From positions 1-64,000 of the forward strand of contig CAILUI010000200.1 in assembly GCA_903837355.1 (NCBI GenBank): a stretch of 64,000 nt of DNA. Direction: 5' to 3'. Under the pieces are notes generated by a model. It was not told where the DNA came from. It searched no databases and saw nothing but the letters and a program-made list of their open reading frames with translations. The position numbers were made by a program, and so were the translations under genes. Shown here one piece after another: positions 15,488 to 24,006 of this stretch. The stretch comes from an uncultured Victivallales bacterium. Its GTDB lineage: Bacteria; Verrucomicrobiota; Lentisphaeria; Oligosphaerales; JAFGRS01. Numbering within the stretch: the first letter of the stretch is position 1; each line of letters starts with the position of its first letter.

Positions 15488-18400
15488 ATGAACAGAGCCG
15501 CCTACGCGGGGGCATTGTTGGCGTCGACGTTGGCCCTGGCCCAGGGCGCCAGTCTGTACGTGTCGCCGACCGGTAGCGATGGCAACGACGGCTCCGCACC
15601 GGCAGACGGCAAGGCGCTGCGCACGGTGCAGGCTGCGGTCGACCGGGCCCAGCCGGGTGACACGGTGCTGCTGCGCGGCGGCGTCTATCGCGAAACCGTC
15701 GTCTTCCCGCGCAGCGGCAGCGCCGAGCAGCCGATCACGGTCAAGGCCGTCGCTGCTGAGAAGGCGCTGATCAGCGGTTGCGACCCGGTGGGCGGGTGGA
15801 CGGTGCACGATGCCGCCAAGGGCATCTGGAAAGCGCCCATGGCCTGGACGCTGGGGCTGGGCCGCAACCAGGTTTTCGTGGCCGGCGAAGTGCTGATTGA
15901 GGCCCGCCACCCGAACCTCCCCGACCCCGGCCTGGGGATGTACGTCGCCGACCTCAGCCCACTGTGGCCGACCTTCGCCGAAACCTCGATCCCCGACGCC
16001 AAGGTCGCCCCGGGACGCATCACGGGCCGGTTCCTCGAGGGGGTCCCGGACGACTACTGGAAGGGCGCCTGCTACTACGGGGTGCATTACGAGGGTTGGG
16101 CGGCCCAGACCGGCGTCGTCGAGAGCTCGCAGGCCGGCGAGATCAGCGTCGGTGATCGCACCCGCACCTGGTGGTTTGGCTCGGCCTACGGCGGCGGCTA
16201 CCGACCCGAGGAAGGCCGGGGCATGCTGGTCGGCCACCTGAACGCCCTCGATCAGCCCGGCGAGTGGCACTGGCAGGACGGCACGCTGTACCTGATCCCG
16301 CGCGACGGCCAGCAACCCGCCCAGGTCGAAGCCAAAGCCCGCCAACTCGCCTTCGATTTCAGCGGGCGCGAGCACCTCCGCCTCGAGGGGCTGACCGTCC
16401 GCGCCGCGTCGCTGCGCCTGGACGGTTCCGCCTCCTGCACCGTCGAGGGCTGCGACCTGGCCTACATCTCGCACTACACGCGGCACTACGACATCGGCCA
16501 GATCGAAACCGGCCGCAATACCATCACCTCGGGCGAGACCGGCATCTTCGTCGGCGGACACGATAATACCTTCCGCAACTGCAGCGTCCGGATCAGCGCC
16601 GGGGCGGGCTTCTACCTCCGCGGCTACCACCACACCATCCACAACTGCCTGATCGATGAGGTCAGTTACACCAGCCACTACCTCAATGCCATCACCGACG
16701 CGGTCTCCGATTTCCAGGACTACGAGAACTTCCTGGTCGGCGGACACGTCATCACCTACAACACCATGCGCAATGCCGGCCGGCATTTCTTCAATGTCTA
16801 CGGCAATGGCACCAGCACCGCCTCGCGCACCCGTGGACCGATGGATTACATGGCCACGCTGTTCGCGCATAACCACCTGTACAACGGCATGTTACAGACC
16901 AAGGACGCCGGCTTCATCACGGGCTACTACTCGAGCGGTGGCACGCTCGACGGGTTGAACACGCAGATCGCCTACAACGTCATGCACGACTGCTACGACA
17001 TCTTCGCCATGCGCATCAGCGTGCTCGGCATCGTCTATCTCGATGCCGGTTCCTGCGACGTCGACCTCTACAACAACCTGCTCTGGGCCGCGCCCGGCTC
17101 GCTGCAGCGGGGCCTCTGGTATAACACCATGTGCGTCGACGTCCATGAGCGCGACAATCTCTTCCACGGCGACTTCGAACGCAGCAGCACCGAGCTCCAG
17201 CCCGCGGACTTCCCCGGCGGCAAGCCCTTCCGTTTCGGCCACGATTTCGCGAATCCCCCGCCGCTGCCGGCCTGGCCACAGCTCGAACGCCGTGTCGTCG
17301 AGGCCGAGGCCGGTACCGCCCAGGGCGCCACGGTGGCGCCGACCGCTACCGGCCTCGGCGGGCTGCAGGACGGCGACTCCATCGATCTGGGCGCCGTCGA
17401 CTTCACGGCGGGCTGGCAGTCCGCCATCGTGCAATTCGCCAGCGCCGTGAAGGAATTGAACGCGGACAAGGCGGCGCGCGCGGCCCCCCGGCACCAGAAG
17501 GCCACCGACCCGCTGGTGCTGGAGGCGATCGTCAACGACGGCGCTCAGGAAAAGATCCGCACCCAGTGGACCTTCGTCCACGGCGTCCGCGACAGCGCCT
17601 GGATCCGCTTCAATCAGGTGCCGCTGGGCGAGGGCTACGGGCGCTTCCGGGCCATCTACGGCAATGACCAGGAGACGCCGCGGCGCCTGGAGATCCGTCT
17701 GGACGCAGTGGACGGCCCGCTGGTCGGCGAGGTCACCCTGCCGCAGACCGACCGGCCCCGCGGCGGCCGTATCCAGATCTACGGGGCGGCAACCGGCACG
17801 GTCACCCCCGAGGCCACGGGCACGCATGACGTCTTCCTGGTCTTCCGTGCCGACGACGGCAAGGCGGTCGCTGAGTTCGAGTACTTCCGTTTCGAGCAGT
17901 ACCGCGGCCAGATTGCCCTGCAGAAGAACGAGGTCAAGCTGGAACTCCGCGTTGGCGCGGCAGACGGCGCGAAGATCGGTGAGTTCTACCCGCGCTGCAG
18001 CGGCGGGCCGGACACCTTCCGCGAACTGGTGGCCACGCTCGAACCCGTCACCGGCGTGCAGCCCCTCTTCGCCGTGGTGCGCTCGGCCGTGAGCGGTCCC
18101 ATCGGCACCATCGACGCCTTCCGGCTCGAGAAGGCACGCCAGCCCATCGACTGGACCGGCGTCGGCAGTGCCCCCCTGGAACGCGACGGCCGGCCCCTCT
18201 ACCCCGAAGCCACGAACCGCCCGTGCGCCCGGCCCGCGGACAAGTACCCGCAGGCCAGCGCCGCAGCCGCCGATGGCCGCCCCCGGCCGGTGGCCGTGGC
18301 CGTGCCGCTCGACGCGGCGCCGGTGATCGATGGCGCCCTGGACGAATGGCCCGTCAGCGATCCTGGGCGCACGCTGGTCCTGAAGGAGTCGTTTGACGCC

Positions 18401-19480
18401 ACGCCGACCACCGCACCCCATAGCCAGGCGTGGATCGGCTACGACGCCGAGGCGCTCTACCTCGCCCTGCGCCACCCGGTAACCAACGCGGCGGCGCTGC
18501 TGCCCTCCGCACACACCTGGGGCCGTGACGACGGTGTTGAGATCGCCTTCCAGGACGCTTTCGCGAAAACGGCGGGGCCCATCCTGACGCTCTACGGCTT
18601 CCCCGATGGCCACTTCAGCAGCGAGGACTACGGCGGTGCCAGCCCCGCGGCCAGCGCCGGCCTGGAAAAGGCCGTGACCTACACGGCCAAGGTCGGCACC
18701 GGCGAGTGGACCTGCGAATGGCGCATCCCCTTTGCCGCCTGTGGCTTTACGCCGGCCACGGCGCCCGCCCTCCGCTTCAACCTGGGCGTCCGGAAGACCA
18801 CTCCGGAAGCCTGGGTGATCTGGCGCGGTACCGGTGGGGCCACCTACCAGGTTGCCAACGCCGGCCTGCTTGTCTTCCCCACCCAGATGGTCGTCGCCGG
18901 AGTGCCCAACGAGGGGCTGGAAGTCTGGCTGGATGCGGCCGCTGCGGCCACCGTACAGCGCGACTTGGCCGACAATGTCGCCGTCTGGAAGGACAAGAGC
19001 GGCAAAGGCCGCGATGCGCGCCAGGACGCCGCGGCGTTTCGGCCGCAGTTCGCGGCGACCGGGCTGAATGGCCGGCCGGCCCTCTGCTTTGACGAGAAAC
19101 GCCTGACCCGCCTGGAACTGCCTGATCTCAGCGAGAAGAAGCTCAGCGGCATGGTCTTCGCGGTCATCAGCAACCCGGTCGAGAGCGCCGAGGTCAACCA
19201 CGACCCGCGCATCTTCACCAGCAGCGACGGTAAGGAGTTCGATTTCCTGGTCGGCATCGCGGCCACGGTCCCGAACCTGGAAACCGGCGGCCCGCGCCTG
19301 GTCGTCCACGGCTTCAGCGAGCGCTGGGCCAAGGTCGTCCGCGTCGGCTGTTTCTCGCCCAACCCGCAGACCTTCTTCAGCGGCCCCATGGCCGAGATCC
19401 TGGTCTACAGCCGGGCCCTGTCTCCGGCCGAGCAGGACCGCCTGCGGGCCTATCTTGCCGCCAAGTGGGGCGTGGAGTAG
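15488..19480 (+). CDS. secreted parallel beta-helix protein with CBM9-like and LamG-like domains
   Basis: This ~1330-residue exported protein begins with a signal peptide (MNRAAYAGALLASTLALAQGA). Next comes a DUF1565/pectate-lyase-like start, LYVSPTGSDGNDGSAPADGKALRT, and a right-handed parallel beta-helix (about residues 20-560, repeated N/H/V ladders such as HDNTFRNCSVRISAGAGFYL). A middle beta-rich segment is followed by a CBM9/DOMON-like domain starting VIDGALDEW (about residues 930-1150). The C-terminal concanavalin-like domain contains VWLDAAAAATVQRDLADNV, SGKGRDARQ and ends ALSPAEQDRLRAYLAAKWGVE. This layout is common in secreted polysaccharide-active proteins of PVC bacteria. Lyase or hydrolase activity cannot be assigned. 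ATG 15488 is chosen for the signal peptide and the upstream G-rich ribosome site. Confidence 0.85.
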   Translation: MNRAAYAGALLASTLALAQGASLYVSPTGSDGNDGSAPADGKALRTVQAAVDRAQPGDTVLLRGGVYRETVVFPRSGSAEQPITVKAVAAEKALISGCDPVGGWTVHDAAKGIWKAPMAWTLGLGRNQVFVAGEVLIEARHPNLPDPGLGMYVADLSPLWPTFAETSIPDAKVAPGRITGRFLEGVPDDYWKGACYYGVHYEGWAAQTGVVESSQAGEISVGDRTRTWWFGSAYGGGYRPEEGRGMLVGHLNALDQPGEWHWQDGTLYLIPRDGQQPAQVEAKARQLAFDFSGREHLRLEGLTVRAASLRLDGSASCTVEGCDLAYISHYTRHYDIGQIETGRNTITSGETGIFVGGHDNTFRNCSVRISAGAGFYLRGYHHTIHNCLIDEVSYTSHYLNAITDAVSDFQDYENFLVGGHVITYNTMRNAGRHFFNVYGNGTSTASRTRGPMDYMATLFAHNHLYNGMLQTKDAGFITGYYSSGGTLDGLNTQIAYNVMHDCYDIFAMRISVLGIVYLDAGSCDVDLYNNLLWAAPGSLQRGLWYNTMCVDVHERDNLFHGDFERSSTELQPADFPGGKPFRFGHDFANPPPLPAWPQLERRVVEAEAGTAQGATVAPTATGLGGLQDGDSIDLGAVDFTAGWQSAIVQFASAVKELNADKAARAAPRHQKATDPLVLEAIVNDGAQEKIRTQWTFVHGVRDSAWIRFNQVPLGEGYGRFRAIYGNDQETPRRLEIRLDAVDGPLVGEVTLPQTDRPRGGRIQIYGAATGTVTPEATGTHDVFLVFRADDGKAVAEFEYFRFEQYRGQIALQKNEVKLELRVGAADGAKIGEFYPRCSGGPDTFRELVATLEPVTGVQPLFAVVRSAVSGPIGTIDAFRLEKARQPIDWTGVGSAPLERDGRPLYPEATNRPCARPADKYPQASAAAADGRPRPVAVAVPLDAAPVIDGALDEWPVSDPGRTLVLKESFDATPTTAPHSQAWIGYDAEALYLALRHPVTNAAALLPSAHTWGRDDGVEIAFQDAFAKTAGPILTLYGFPDGHFSSEDYGGASPAASAGLEKAVTYTAKVGTGEWTCEWRIPFAACGFTPATAPALRFNLGVRKTTPEAWVIWRGTGGATYQVANAGLLVFPTQMVVAGVPNEGLEVWLDAAAAATVQRDLADNVAVWKDKSGKGRDARQDAAAFRPQFAATGLNGRPALCFDEKRLTRLELPDLSEKKLSGMVFAVISNPVESAEVNHDPRIFTSSDGKEFDFLVGIAATVPNLETGGPRLVVHGFSERWAKVVRVGCFSPNPQTFFSGPMAEILVYSRALSPAEQDRLRAYLAAKWGVE

Positions 19481-19481
19481 C

Positions 19482-19979
19482 ATGTCAGCACCAGCCATCC
19501 GTCTGGCGCGGGCTGAGGACATGGGTGTCGTCAACGACATCTATAACCACTATGTGCTGCACTCGACCTGCACCTTCCAGGAGACGCCCGAGCCGCTGGC
19601 GGGCCGCCGGGAATGGTTTGCCCGGCATGGCACGGCCCACCCCGTGACCGTCGCCGAACTCGACGGGCAGATCGTGGGCTGGGGCGCGCTCTCGGCCTAC
19701 CACAGCCGCAGCGCCTACCGGTTCACGGTCGAGAACTCGGTCTACGTCGACGCTCGCTTCCAGCGCCGCGGCCTCGGGGCGGCGATCCTGGGTGACCTCG
19801 TCGAACGGGCCGGCGCCCTGGGCCATCACGCCATCATCGCGGTGATCGCCGCCGACCAGGCCGCCAGCCTCGGCCTCCATGCCCGCTTCGGCTTTGCCGA
19901 GGTAGGGCACTTCCGCGAGGTCGGCCGCAAGTTCGGGCGCTGGCTCGATGTGGTCTACATGGAGCGCCAGAATGGCTGA
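19482..19979 (+). CDS. GNAT-family N-acetyltransferase, phosphinothricin-acetyltransferase-like
   Basis: This 165-residue GNAT enzyme opens with IRLARAEDMGVVNDIYNHYVLHSTCTFQE, characteristic of the Pat/YncA group that acetylates small amines or amino-acid analogues. The acetyl-CoA loop is RFQRRGLGAAIL, matching the Q/RxxGxG/A pattern. The later ARFGFAEVGHFREVGRKFGRWLDVVYMER segment is also typical. The ATG starts one base after the beta-helix gene stop. The 3' end overlaps the ADP-ribosylglycohydrolase start by 8 bp, so translation is probably coupled. Confidence 0.88.
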   Translation: MSAPAIRLARAEDMGVVNDIYNHYVLHSTCTFQETPEPLAGRREWFARHGTAHPVTVAELDGQIVGWGALSAYHSRSAYRFTVENSVYVDARFQRRGLGAAILGDLVERAGALGHHAIIAVIAADQAASLGLHARFGFAEVGHFREVGRKFGRWLDVVYMERQNG

Positions 19980-20874
19980 CAGATATCGTGGTGCACTCGT
20001 GGGGCTGGCTGCCGGCGATGCGGTCGGCACCACGGTCGAGTTCAGCCCGCGCGGCTCGTTTGCGCCCCTGACGGACATGGTGGGCGGCGGACCCTTCGGC
20101 CTGCAGCCTGGCCAGTGGACAGACGACACCTCGATGGCCCTCTGCCTGGCCGTCAGCCTGGTCGAGTGCCGGGGCTTCGATGCCGGCGACCAGATGGCGC
20201 GCTATCAAGATTGGTCGCAACACGGTTACCTCAGCAGCACCGGCTCGTGTTTCGACATGGGCCGGACCGTGGCCGAGGCGCTGGCGCGTTTCGGCCGCAC
20301 CGGCGAACCCTTCAGCGGCTCGACCGCGCCCAACACGGCCGGCAACGGCTCGCTGATGCGGCTGGCGTCCATCCCCATCTTCTACGCCCCTGACCTGGCC
20401 CAGGCTGAGCACTTCGCCGCCGAGAGCTCCCGCACCACACACGGCACGGCGGAGTGCCTGGACGCCTGCCGCCTCTTCGCCCGCATGCTCTGCCGTGCCT
20501 TCGCCGGCGCCAGCAAGGACGAGGTGCTGCTCGCCGATGCCGCGGCGTTCTCCGGAGCGCCGAAGATTACGGCCATCGCCCGCGGCGACTACCGCGGCAA
20601 GCCCGCCAGCGCCATCCGTGGCAGCGGCTACGTGGTGGCGTCCCTGGAAGCGGCGTTGTGGTGTTTTCACCAGACCGCGAGCTTCGAAGCCGCCATCCTC
20701 CTGGCCGCCAACCTTGGCGACGACGCCGACACCACCGCCGCCGTCTGCGGTCAGATCGCGGGAGCCTTCTACGGCGAAGCGGGGATCCCGCCGGGGTGGC
20801 TGGCCAAACTGGCCCAGCTCGACACCCTGCGCCGTACCGCCGACCAACTCCGGCAGGGAAGGACAGGAGGCTGA
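19972..20874 (+). CDS. ADP-ribosylglycohydrolase family protein (DraG/ARH-type)
   Basis: This 300-residue all-helical hydrolase removes ADP-ribose from modified protein, nucleic acid or small molecules. Both bimetal-binding signatures are present: QWTDDTSMAL (residues 48-57) and NLGDDADTTAAVCGQIAGA (about 247-265). NTAGNGSLMRLASIP and THGTAECLDACRLFARML also match. The ATG lies inside the end of the acetyltransferase gene. After the TGA at 20872-20874 the same frame stays open for 60 more codons with plausible codon use (HWLEGLLEFPKGVDYLRQLA...), ending at TGA 21055-21057. This could mean a premature stop has shortened an originally longer protein, or it may be chance in GC-rich DNA. Confidence 0.9.
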   Translation: MADRYRGALVGLAAGDAVGTTVEFSPRGSFAPLTDMVGGGPFGLQPGQWTDDTSMALCLAVSLVECRGFDAGDQMARYQDWSQHGYLSSTGSCFDMGRTVAEALARFGRTGEPFSGSTAPNTAGNGSLMRLASIPIFYAPDLAQAEHFAAESSRTTHGTAECLDACRLFARMLCRAFAGASKDEVLLADAAAFSGAPKITAIARGDYRGKPASAIRGSGYVVASLEAALWCFHQTASFEAAILLAANLGDDADTTAAVCGQIAGAFYGEAGIPPGWLAKLAQLDTLRRTADQLRQGRTGG

Positions 20875-21174
20875 CACTGGCTCGAGGGTTTGCTCGAATT
20901 CCCCAAAGGCGTCGACTACCTGCGGCAGCTTGCGGCCTGCCTGGACGGGTGTCCTGAGGCGCTGGCGTGCCGCCACTGGCTCCTGCCGCTGCGACAGGTG
21001 CTGTTCGCCGCGACGGTACTGGTCCACGTGCTCCGGCGCTGGCTGCCGCCGTGGTGACGAGCTCGGCCCTCGCAGATCCCGCCGGCCGGAGGCCCTCAGA
21101 TGCCCACGTGCGAGCGCCTCGCCCCGGCGCGCCGCTCTGGCAGAGCCCTTGCCGCGATGGTATCTTCAGGGCCC
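20875..21174 (+). other. gap after ADP-ribosylglycohydrolase gene with in-frame open extension
   Basis: No start codon with a usable ribosome site is found here. The frame of the upstream gene continues open to 21057. The remainder, up to the ATG at 21175, shows no recognised motif. AGGAGG at 20865-20870 has no matching start at normal distance. Confidence 0.35.
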
Positions 21175-23088
21175 ATGAACACCGAGAGTAAGGCCCTCCT
21201 CGCTGCCCTGGCGTGCCTGATGCCCTGCGGGGCGCAATCGGTCCAGTTGTGCAACGGCGACTTCGAGAGCCCGGCGCCGGCGGCGGGAGGCGCCCCGGTG
21301 GGCTGGTACGCGGAGGATCCCACGGCGGGGGTGCCGGCGTTGGAGACGACCCTTGTGCACGGCGGCAAGCAGGCGCTGCGCCTGACCAAGGCGGCGCCGG
21401 GCCTCGGCTTCGCGGTCAAGAGCCGTCTGTACCCCGCGGTACCCGGCCAGACCTACACCGCCAGCGCCTGGGTGTTCAACGAAAGCGGCGACGGCTGGCT
21501 CTACCTCGAGTTCTATAGCAACGAGTCCACCCGCGTGGCCGAGACGCACCGGGGCGCCGGCAAGGCCGGTTCATGGGAACAGATCACGGTGGAACAGGCC
21601 TGCCCGGCGGAGGCAAAGTACGTGGGTGCGCTGCTCTACTCCAGCGCCGCAAACGTGGGCACGTCGGTCTGGGACGACGTGGCGATCGCCGGGCCGCAGG
21701 CCCCGGGCGACGTCCTCGCCGTCGATGTGCGGATCGCCGAGGAGGACGCCGCACAGCCGACGGCGCTGGGCTACGACCTCGGCTCACGCCTCGAGCTGTT
21801 CGTCGACGACTACCTGATCGAGACCATGACCGGGACCACGCTGCGCCTGCACGAACCGCGGCGCGAGGAGATCGCGGTCACTCTCGATGCGCCCTGGGAA
21901 GGCGACACCAGCCACTACGTCACCGTGTTCAAGGATGGCGACCGTTACCGCATGTACTACCGCGGTTCGGTCGAGGTGACGACGGCGACGACCCCAGCCC
22001 ATGAGGAACTCTGCGCGTACGCCGAGAGCCCGGACGGGCGCCAGTGGACGAAGCCGAACCTGGGTCTCTACGAGTTCAACGGCAACCGGGACAACGCCAT
22101 CGTCTACATGGGGCGCGCCCGGCACAACTTCACGCCCTTCAAAGACGCCAACCCCAACGCCAAGCCCGACGAGCTCTACAAGGCGCTCGGCGGCGGCCCG
22201 CTCTGGGCCCTGGCGTCGCCCGACGGCCTGCGCTGGCATGAACTGTCGCCGGAGCCCGTCATCACCCAGGGCGCCTTCGACTCGCAGAACCTGGCCTTCT
22301 ACGACGCCCTGCGGGGGCTCTACGTGTGCTACCTGCGCGACTTCAGGAAGGACGTGCGGACCGTCCGCATGTGCACCTCGAAGGACTTTCTGACATGGAC
22401 GACGCCCCGCTGGCTGAGCTACGGCGACGCCCCGGAGGAGCATCTCTACACCAACGCCATCACGCCTTACTTCCGCGCCCCGCACCTCTACCTGGGCTTC
22501 CCCAAGCGCTTCGTGCCGGAACGCACGCTGGATACCACACACCGCTACACGGGCCTATCCGACGGCGTCTTCATGAGCAGCCGCGACGGCTTGAACTTCC
22601 GGCGCTGGGACGAGGCCTTCCTGCGCCCCGGGCTCGACCCGGAGAACTGGACCGACCGCAACAACCACATCGCCTACGGCATCGTGCCGACGGGTCCCGC
22701 GGAGATCTCGCTGTACGCACTGGAGCACTACCAGCACCCGACGAACCGCATCCGCCGGCTGTCGTTGCGTCCCGACGGCTTCGTGTCGGTGCACGCCGAT
22801 GCCAAGGGCGGCGAGCTGGTCACCAAGCCCTTCACGTTCACGGGGAAGGAGCTGCTGCTGAACCTCTCGACCTCCGTGATCGGCGGTGCGCAGGTCGAGG
22901 TGCAGCAGCCGGATGGCCAGCCCGTGCCCGGTTTCGCCCTGGCCGAGTGCCCGGTCCTCTTCGGCGATGGCCTCGAAATGCCGGTGGGCTGGGCCGCCAA
23001 CCCCGACCTGAGCCGGCTGCAGGGCCAGCCGGTCCGCCTGCGCTTCGCCCTGAAAGACGCGGATCTCTACGCGCTGCGCTTCCGTTAG
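21175..23088 (+). CDS. secreted protein with carbohydrate-binding and five-bladed propeller-like domains
   Basis: This 637-residue exported protein starts with a short signal peptide (ALLAALACLMPCGAQS). Residues ~25-175 are a CBM4/9-like jellyroll (NGDFESPAPAAGGAPVGW, SWEQITVEQACPAEAKYVGALLY, VWDDVAI). The rest begins LGSRLELFVDDYLIETM and resembles the GH43/GH32-type propeller folds, with blade-like repeats such as YVTVFKDGDRYRMYYRG, YAESPDGRQWTKP, LASPDGLRWHE and TSKDFLTWTTP. A beta-sandwich closes the protein. Its enzymatic activity is unknown. ATG 21175 is chosen because it begins the signal peptide. It is the last gene of the plus-strand group and is followed by the RAYT block. Confidence 0.75.
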   Translation: MNTESKALLAALACLMPCGAQSVQLCNGDFESPAPAAGGAPVGWYAEDPTAGVPALETTLVHGGKQALRLTKAAPGLGFAVKSRLYPAVPGQTYTASAWVFNESGDGWLYLEFYSNESTRVAETHRGAGKAGSWEQITVEQACPAEAKYVGALLYSSAANVGTSVWDDVAIAGPQAPGDVLAVDVRIAEEDAAQPTALGYDLGSRLELFVDDYLIETMTGTTLRLHEPRREEIAVTLDAPWEGDTSHYVTVFKDGDRYRMYYRGSVEVTTATTPAHEELCAYAESPDGRQWTKPNLGLYEFNGNRDNAIVYMGRARHNFTPFKDANPNAKPDELYKALGGGPLWALASPDGLRWHELSPEPVITQGAFDSQNLAFYDALRGLYVCYLRDFRKDVRTVRMCTSKDFLTWTTPRWLSYGDAPEEHLYTNAITPYFRAPHLYLGFPKRFVPERTLDTTHRYTGLSDGVFMSSRDGLNFRRWDEAFLRPGLDPENWTDRNNHIAYGIVPTGPAEISLYALEHYQHPTNRIRRLSLRPDGFVSVHADAKGGELVTKPFTFTGKELLLNLSTSVIGGAQVEVQQPDGQPVPGFALAECPVLFGDGLEMPVGWAANPDLSRLQGQPVRLRFALKDADLYALRFR

Positions 23089-23133
23089 CAGTCTGGGCGG
23101 GCGGTGGGTGGAGGATCCGGTACGTCTCCCAGA

Positions 23134-23238
23134 GCGGCGTCAAGCCGCCGCAGTCCAAAGCGCGGCCGCCTGGGGCGACGCGCGCAGTCTGCCTGACCGA
23201 CGCGTAGCGTCTTTGGACTGCTGTGGCTGGACACAGCT
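23134..23238. repeat. REP block upstream of RAYT (units R1 and R2)
   Basis: R1 (23134-23177) contains a GCGGC-GTCAA-GCCGC hairpin and the string GCAGTCCAAAG. R2 (23176-23238) contains CTTTGGACTGC, complementary to the R1 string, and a GCTGTG/CACAGC hairpin. R2 recurs after the transposase gene with one mismatch in 63 bp. Confidence 0.8.
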
Positions 23239-23290
23239 CTCCCCCCGCGACACGGTACCGGCAGCAACGGCAAGGGATGGAGGAGTCACC

Positions 23291-23836
23291 ATGCCCGACT
23301 GGCCACATGCGCCACCACACCGGCTTCTCGACCGCGGCGCCTACTTCGTCACCGCCAGTACCCTTCACAAGGCCTTGATCTTCCGAGACCCCGACCGGCT
23401 GAGCCTTCTCCAGCACCACCTGCTCACTACGCTCGGGGAGTACGGTTGGCGGGTTCAGGCTTGGGCTGTGTTCGGTAACCACTATCACGTCGTAGCGCTC
23501 GCCCCGGTCGACCCCGGCACGCTGTCAACGGCGCTGTCCAAGGTCCATACGCTCACGGCCACGGAAGTCAACCACCTGGACGCCACCGCTGGGCGGCAAG
23601 TCTGGTTCCAGTTCCGGGATACGGCGCTGACCTTTCAGCGCTCGTACTTCGCACGACTGCGGTACGTCCATGAGAACGCCGTGCACCACGGCCTGGTGCA
23701 ACGGGCCTGCGACTATCCGTGGTGTTCGGCTGGCTGGCTGGAACAGCACGCTGATCCAGCGTTCCGCAAGATGCTCTCAACCTTCAGGATCGACCGGCTG
23801 AGCGTGCCGGACGACTACGAGGTGGCGGGAGCCTGA
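23291..23836 (+). CDS. REP-associated tyrosine transposase (RAYT, Y1 HUH family)
   Basis: This 181-residue HUH endonuclease/transposase is of the IS200/IS605-related RAYT group. HUH is visible as FGNHYHVV (His64 and His66), and the catalytic tyrosine is Tyr125 in RYVHENAVHHGLV. The usual N-terminal YFVTAST and the C-terminal DYPWCSAGWLE are present. All catalytic residues are intact and the length is normal, so it may be active. It nicks single-stranded REP hairpins by family knowledge. GGAGGAGT precedes ATG 23291. Near-identical REP units bracket the gene on both sides, which defines it as a single-copy RAYT with cognate REPs. Confidence 0.92.
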   Translation: MPDWPHAPPHRLLDRGAYFVTASTLHKALIFRDPDRLSLLQHHLLTTLGEYGWRVQAWAVFGNHYHVVALAPVDPGTLSTALSKVHTLTATEVNHLDATAGRQVWFQFRDTALTFQRSYFARLRYVHENAVHHGLVQRACDYPWCSAGWLEQHADPAFRKMLSTFRIDRLSVPDDYEVAGA

Positions 23837-23840
23837 AAAG

Positions 23841-24006
23841 CGACGCGCGCAGTCTGCTTGACCGACGCGTAGCGTCTTTGGACTGCTGTGGCTGGACACA
23901 GCTTTCGGACCCGGAAAGGCGGCGTCGAGCCGCCGCAGTCCAAAGCGCGGCCGCCGCCTGGGGCGGTTCGCGCAGTCTGCCTTGCCGATGCGTAGCGTCC
24001 TTTCAG
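23841..24006. repeat. REP block downstream of RAYT (R2, R1, degraded R2)
   Basis: R2 (23841-23903) differs from the upstream R2 at one position. R1 (23919-23965) matches upstream R1 with one substitution and a 3-bp CCG insertion. From 23966 a diverged R2 fragment (GCGCAGTCTGCCTTGCCGAT, GCGTAGCGTC) runs up to and slightly into the stop of the NIPSNAP gene. Confidence 0.8.

Noticed and set aside
20872..20874. TGA of the ADP-ribosylglycohydrolase gene as a selenocysteine codon
   Set aside because: No SECIS-like hairpin is visible directly after it, the position is not catalytic in the family, and both metal motifs are already complete upstream.
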